A DNA stretch of 5,573 bases, from the NCBI GenBank assembly GCA_025937035.1, contig JAICSG010000308.1, forward strand, positions 1-5,573, in the 5' to 3' direction. The notes under the pieces are model-generated. The model did no database searches. It was not told the origin of the DNA and saw only the letters and a list, made by a program, of their open reading frames with translations. Below, piece by piece: positions 4,711 to 5,573 of this stretch (positions within the stretch are counted from its first letter, which is position 1; every line of letters begins with the position of its first letter). The position numbers and the translations under genes are program-made. This DNA is from Thermoanaerobaculia bacterium. GTDB lineage: Bacteria > Acidobacteriota > Thermoanaerobaculia > Multivoradales > UBA5704.

Positions 4711-5573
4711 CTACGGCCGCATGAACGTATAGACGCCGTTCTCCCCGGTCGCCGCGTACAGCTTGCGGGGGTTCTTGGGATCGAGGAGAAGCTGTACCAC
4801 GCGGCCCGGCAGGCCGTCCCGGAGGCTGGTGAAGGTCCGGCCGCCGTCGCGGCTCCAGTAGACGCCGCTGCGGTCGTCCTCTGGATGGGCCGGATCGACT
4901 TGCTGCTCCACGGCGGCGTAGAAGATCGCGGGGTCCTGCGGGTCCATCAGCAGCCCGGTGATCTTGGAATTCGCGGGCATGCCACTCCCCCAGGCGCGCC
5001 ACGAGCGCCCGCCGTCGTCGCTGCGCCAGACGCGCTCGGGACGGTCGTCGAGAGCCCCACGCCCGGTCCCCAGATACAGACGGCCGGGATGGGCCGGATC
5101 GATCAGCAGCGCTCCCGGCTCTCCCGCGTGCTCCAGCCCCTGGGGACGGATCCGGGTCCAGCTCGCGCCGCGGTCGGCGCTCTTCCAGAGGCGGTCCCGC
5201 CGCTCCAGCAGCCAGAGGGTGCCGGGCGAGGCCGGGTCGGGCACGAGCCGGGTGAAGAAGGGATCCGACAGATCGGTGGCCGGCGGCTGGATGCATTGCC
5301 GGGTCTCGCCGTAGTCGTCGCTGCGCGACCACCGGCAGGGATACTTCGCGGCGCCGTCGCCGGCTAAGTAGACGACGCCGGGCGACGTGGGGTCCGTCAC
5401 GAGTTGGTCGAGATAGAAGCCTCCGTCGGTGGCGGAGTCGTGGGCATCGCGCAACAGGGTCCAGTGGGCTCCGCCGTCGTCGCTGCGCGCCAGGCCGTGC
5501 TCCGAGGTATGCCAAGCGAGATAGACGGTCTGCGGCCGCCGCGGATCGAGCGCCAGGAGATGGTACGGGTAGA
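4711..5573 (-). CDS. Asp-box (BNR/sortilin-like) beta-propeller protein, C-terminal part (N-terminus beyond the right edge)
   Basis: The frame is open to the right edge and gives 286 residues. It is a repeat protein. A strand motif of the type LxxDPxxPxxLY occurs six times (LALDPRRPQTVY, LVTDPTSPGVVY, LVPDPASPGTLW, LLIDPAHPGRLY, LLMDPQDPAIFY, LLLDPKNPRKLY). It alternates with Asp-box turns: SDDGGAHW (5461-5484), a degenerate SDDYGETR (5299-5322), SADRGASW (5158-5181), SDDGGRSW (4999-5022) and SRDGGRTF (4831-4854). This is the pattern of BNR/VPS10-type propellers found in exo-sialidase-like and photosystem-stability-factor-like proteins. No catalytic sialidase residues can be identified in this part, so an enzymatic role is not supported; a secreted or surface binding propeller is likely. 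The chain ends ENGVYTFMRP. An apparent TTG start at 5454 is not the true start, since repeats continue upstream of it. Confidence 0.88.
   Translation of the reverse strand, partial: YPYHLLALDPRRPQTVYLAWHTSEHGLARSDDGGAHWTLLRDAHDSATDGGFYLDQLVTDPTSPGVVYLAGDGAAKYPCRWSRSDDYGETRQCIQPPATDLSDPFFTRLVPDPASPGTLWLLERRDRLWKSADRGASWTRIRPQGLEHAGEPGALLIDPAHPGRLYLGTGRGALDDRPERVWRSDDGGRSWRAWGSGMPANSKITGLLMDPQDPAIFYAAVEQQVDPAHPEDDRSGVYWSRDGGRTFTSLRDGLPGRVVQLLLDPKNPRKLYAATGENGVYTFMRP

Noticed and set aside
4625..5515. 296-codon minus-strand open frame
   Set aside because: It overlaps the Asp-box protein in another frame and is Arg-rich without motifs. The Asp-box and LxxDPxxP repeats establish the other frame as real.

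Overview
The window is strongly GC-rich, with G/C-biased third codon positions and tightly packed housekeeping-type genes. The gene content and the GC-rich palindromic intergenic repeats suggest a free-living, high-GC Gram-negative-type bacterium. An acidobacterial or myxobacterial/deltaproteobacterial lineage is my guess; nothing in the window fixes the taxon.

Left part (1-1755). The C-terminal end of a GMC-family FAD oxidoreductase runs in from the left edge. It converges on a DUF3237 (UPF0311) gene on the minus strand, and the two genes share one CTAG palindrome as their stop codons. Across an 88-base divergent intergenic region lies a calcineurin-like metallophosphoesterase of the YfcE/MJ0936 type.

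Middle (1756-2754). A small gene with a strong Shine-Dalgarno encodes a predicted secreted peptide with six cysteines. It is followed by about 700 bases without a convincing gene. The first 300 bases of that gap are a dense cluster of decayed GC-rich palindromes built around GGGGCGA...TCGCCCC cores and bounded by a 13-bp direct repeat. The rest holds a perfect 11-bp inverted repeat and the leader of the next gene.

Accessory locus (2755-4616). A 572-residue AlbA_2 (Schlafen-type) plus GHKL-ATPase-like protein of the COG2865 class carries a C-terminal winged-helix domain that has been duplicated in tandem. Each copy is preceded by four perfect VTPQ repeats. Directly after it, in another frame, is a roughly 40-codon remnant that I recognise as the N-terminal part of a RhuM-family protein. 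The last ~20 residues of the ATPase gene read out of frame through this remnant, which suggests that a deletion fused the two genes. Both families often sit beside restriction-modification or other defence genes, so this looks like the eroded end of a defence or mobile-island locus. It is the most interesting part of the window.

Right part (4711-5573). On the minus strand is the C-terminal 286 residues of an Asp-box (BNR/sortilin-like) beta-propeller protein, open at the right edge. The 237 bases between it and the ATPase gene hold the RhuM remnant and several small hairpins that may act as terminators. I see no tRNA, rRNA, CRISPR array or intact mobile element.
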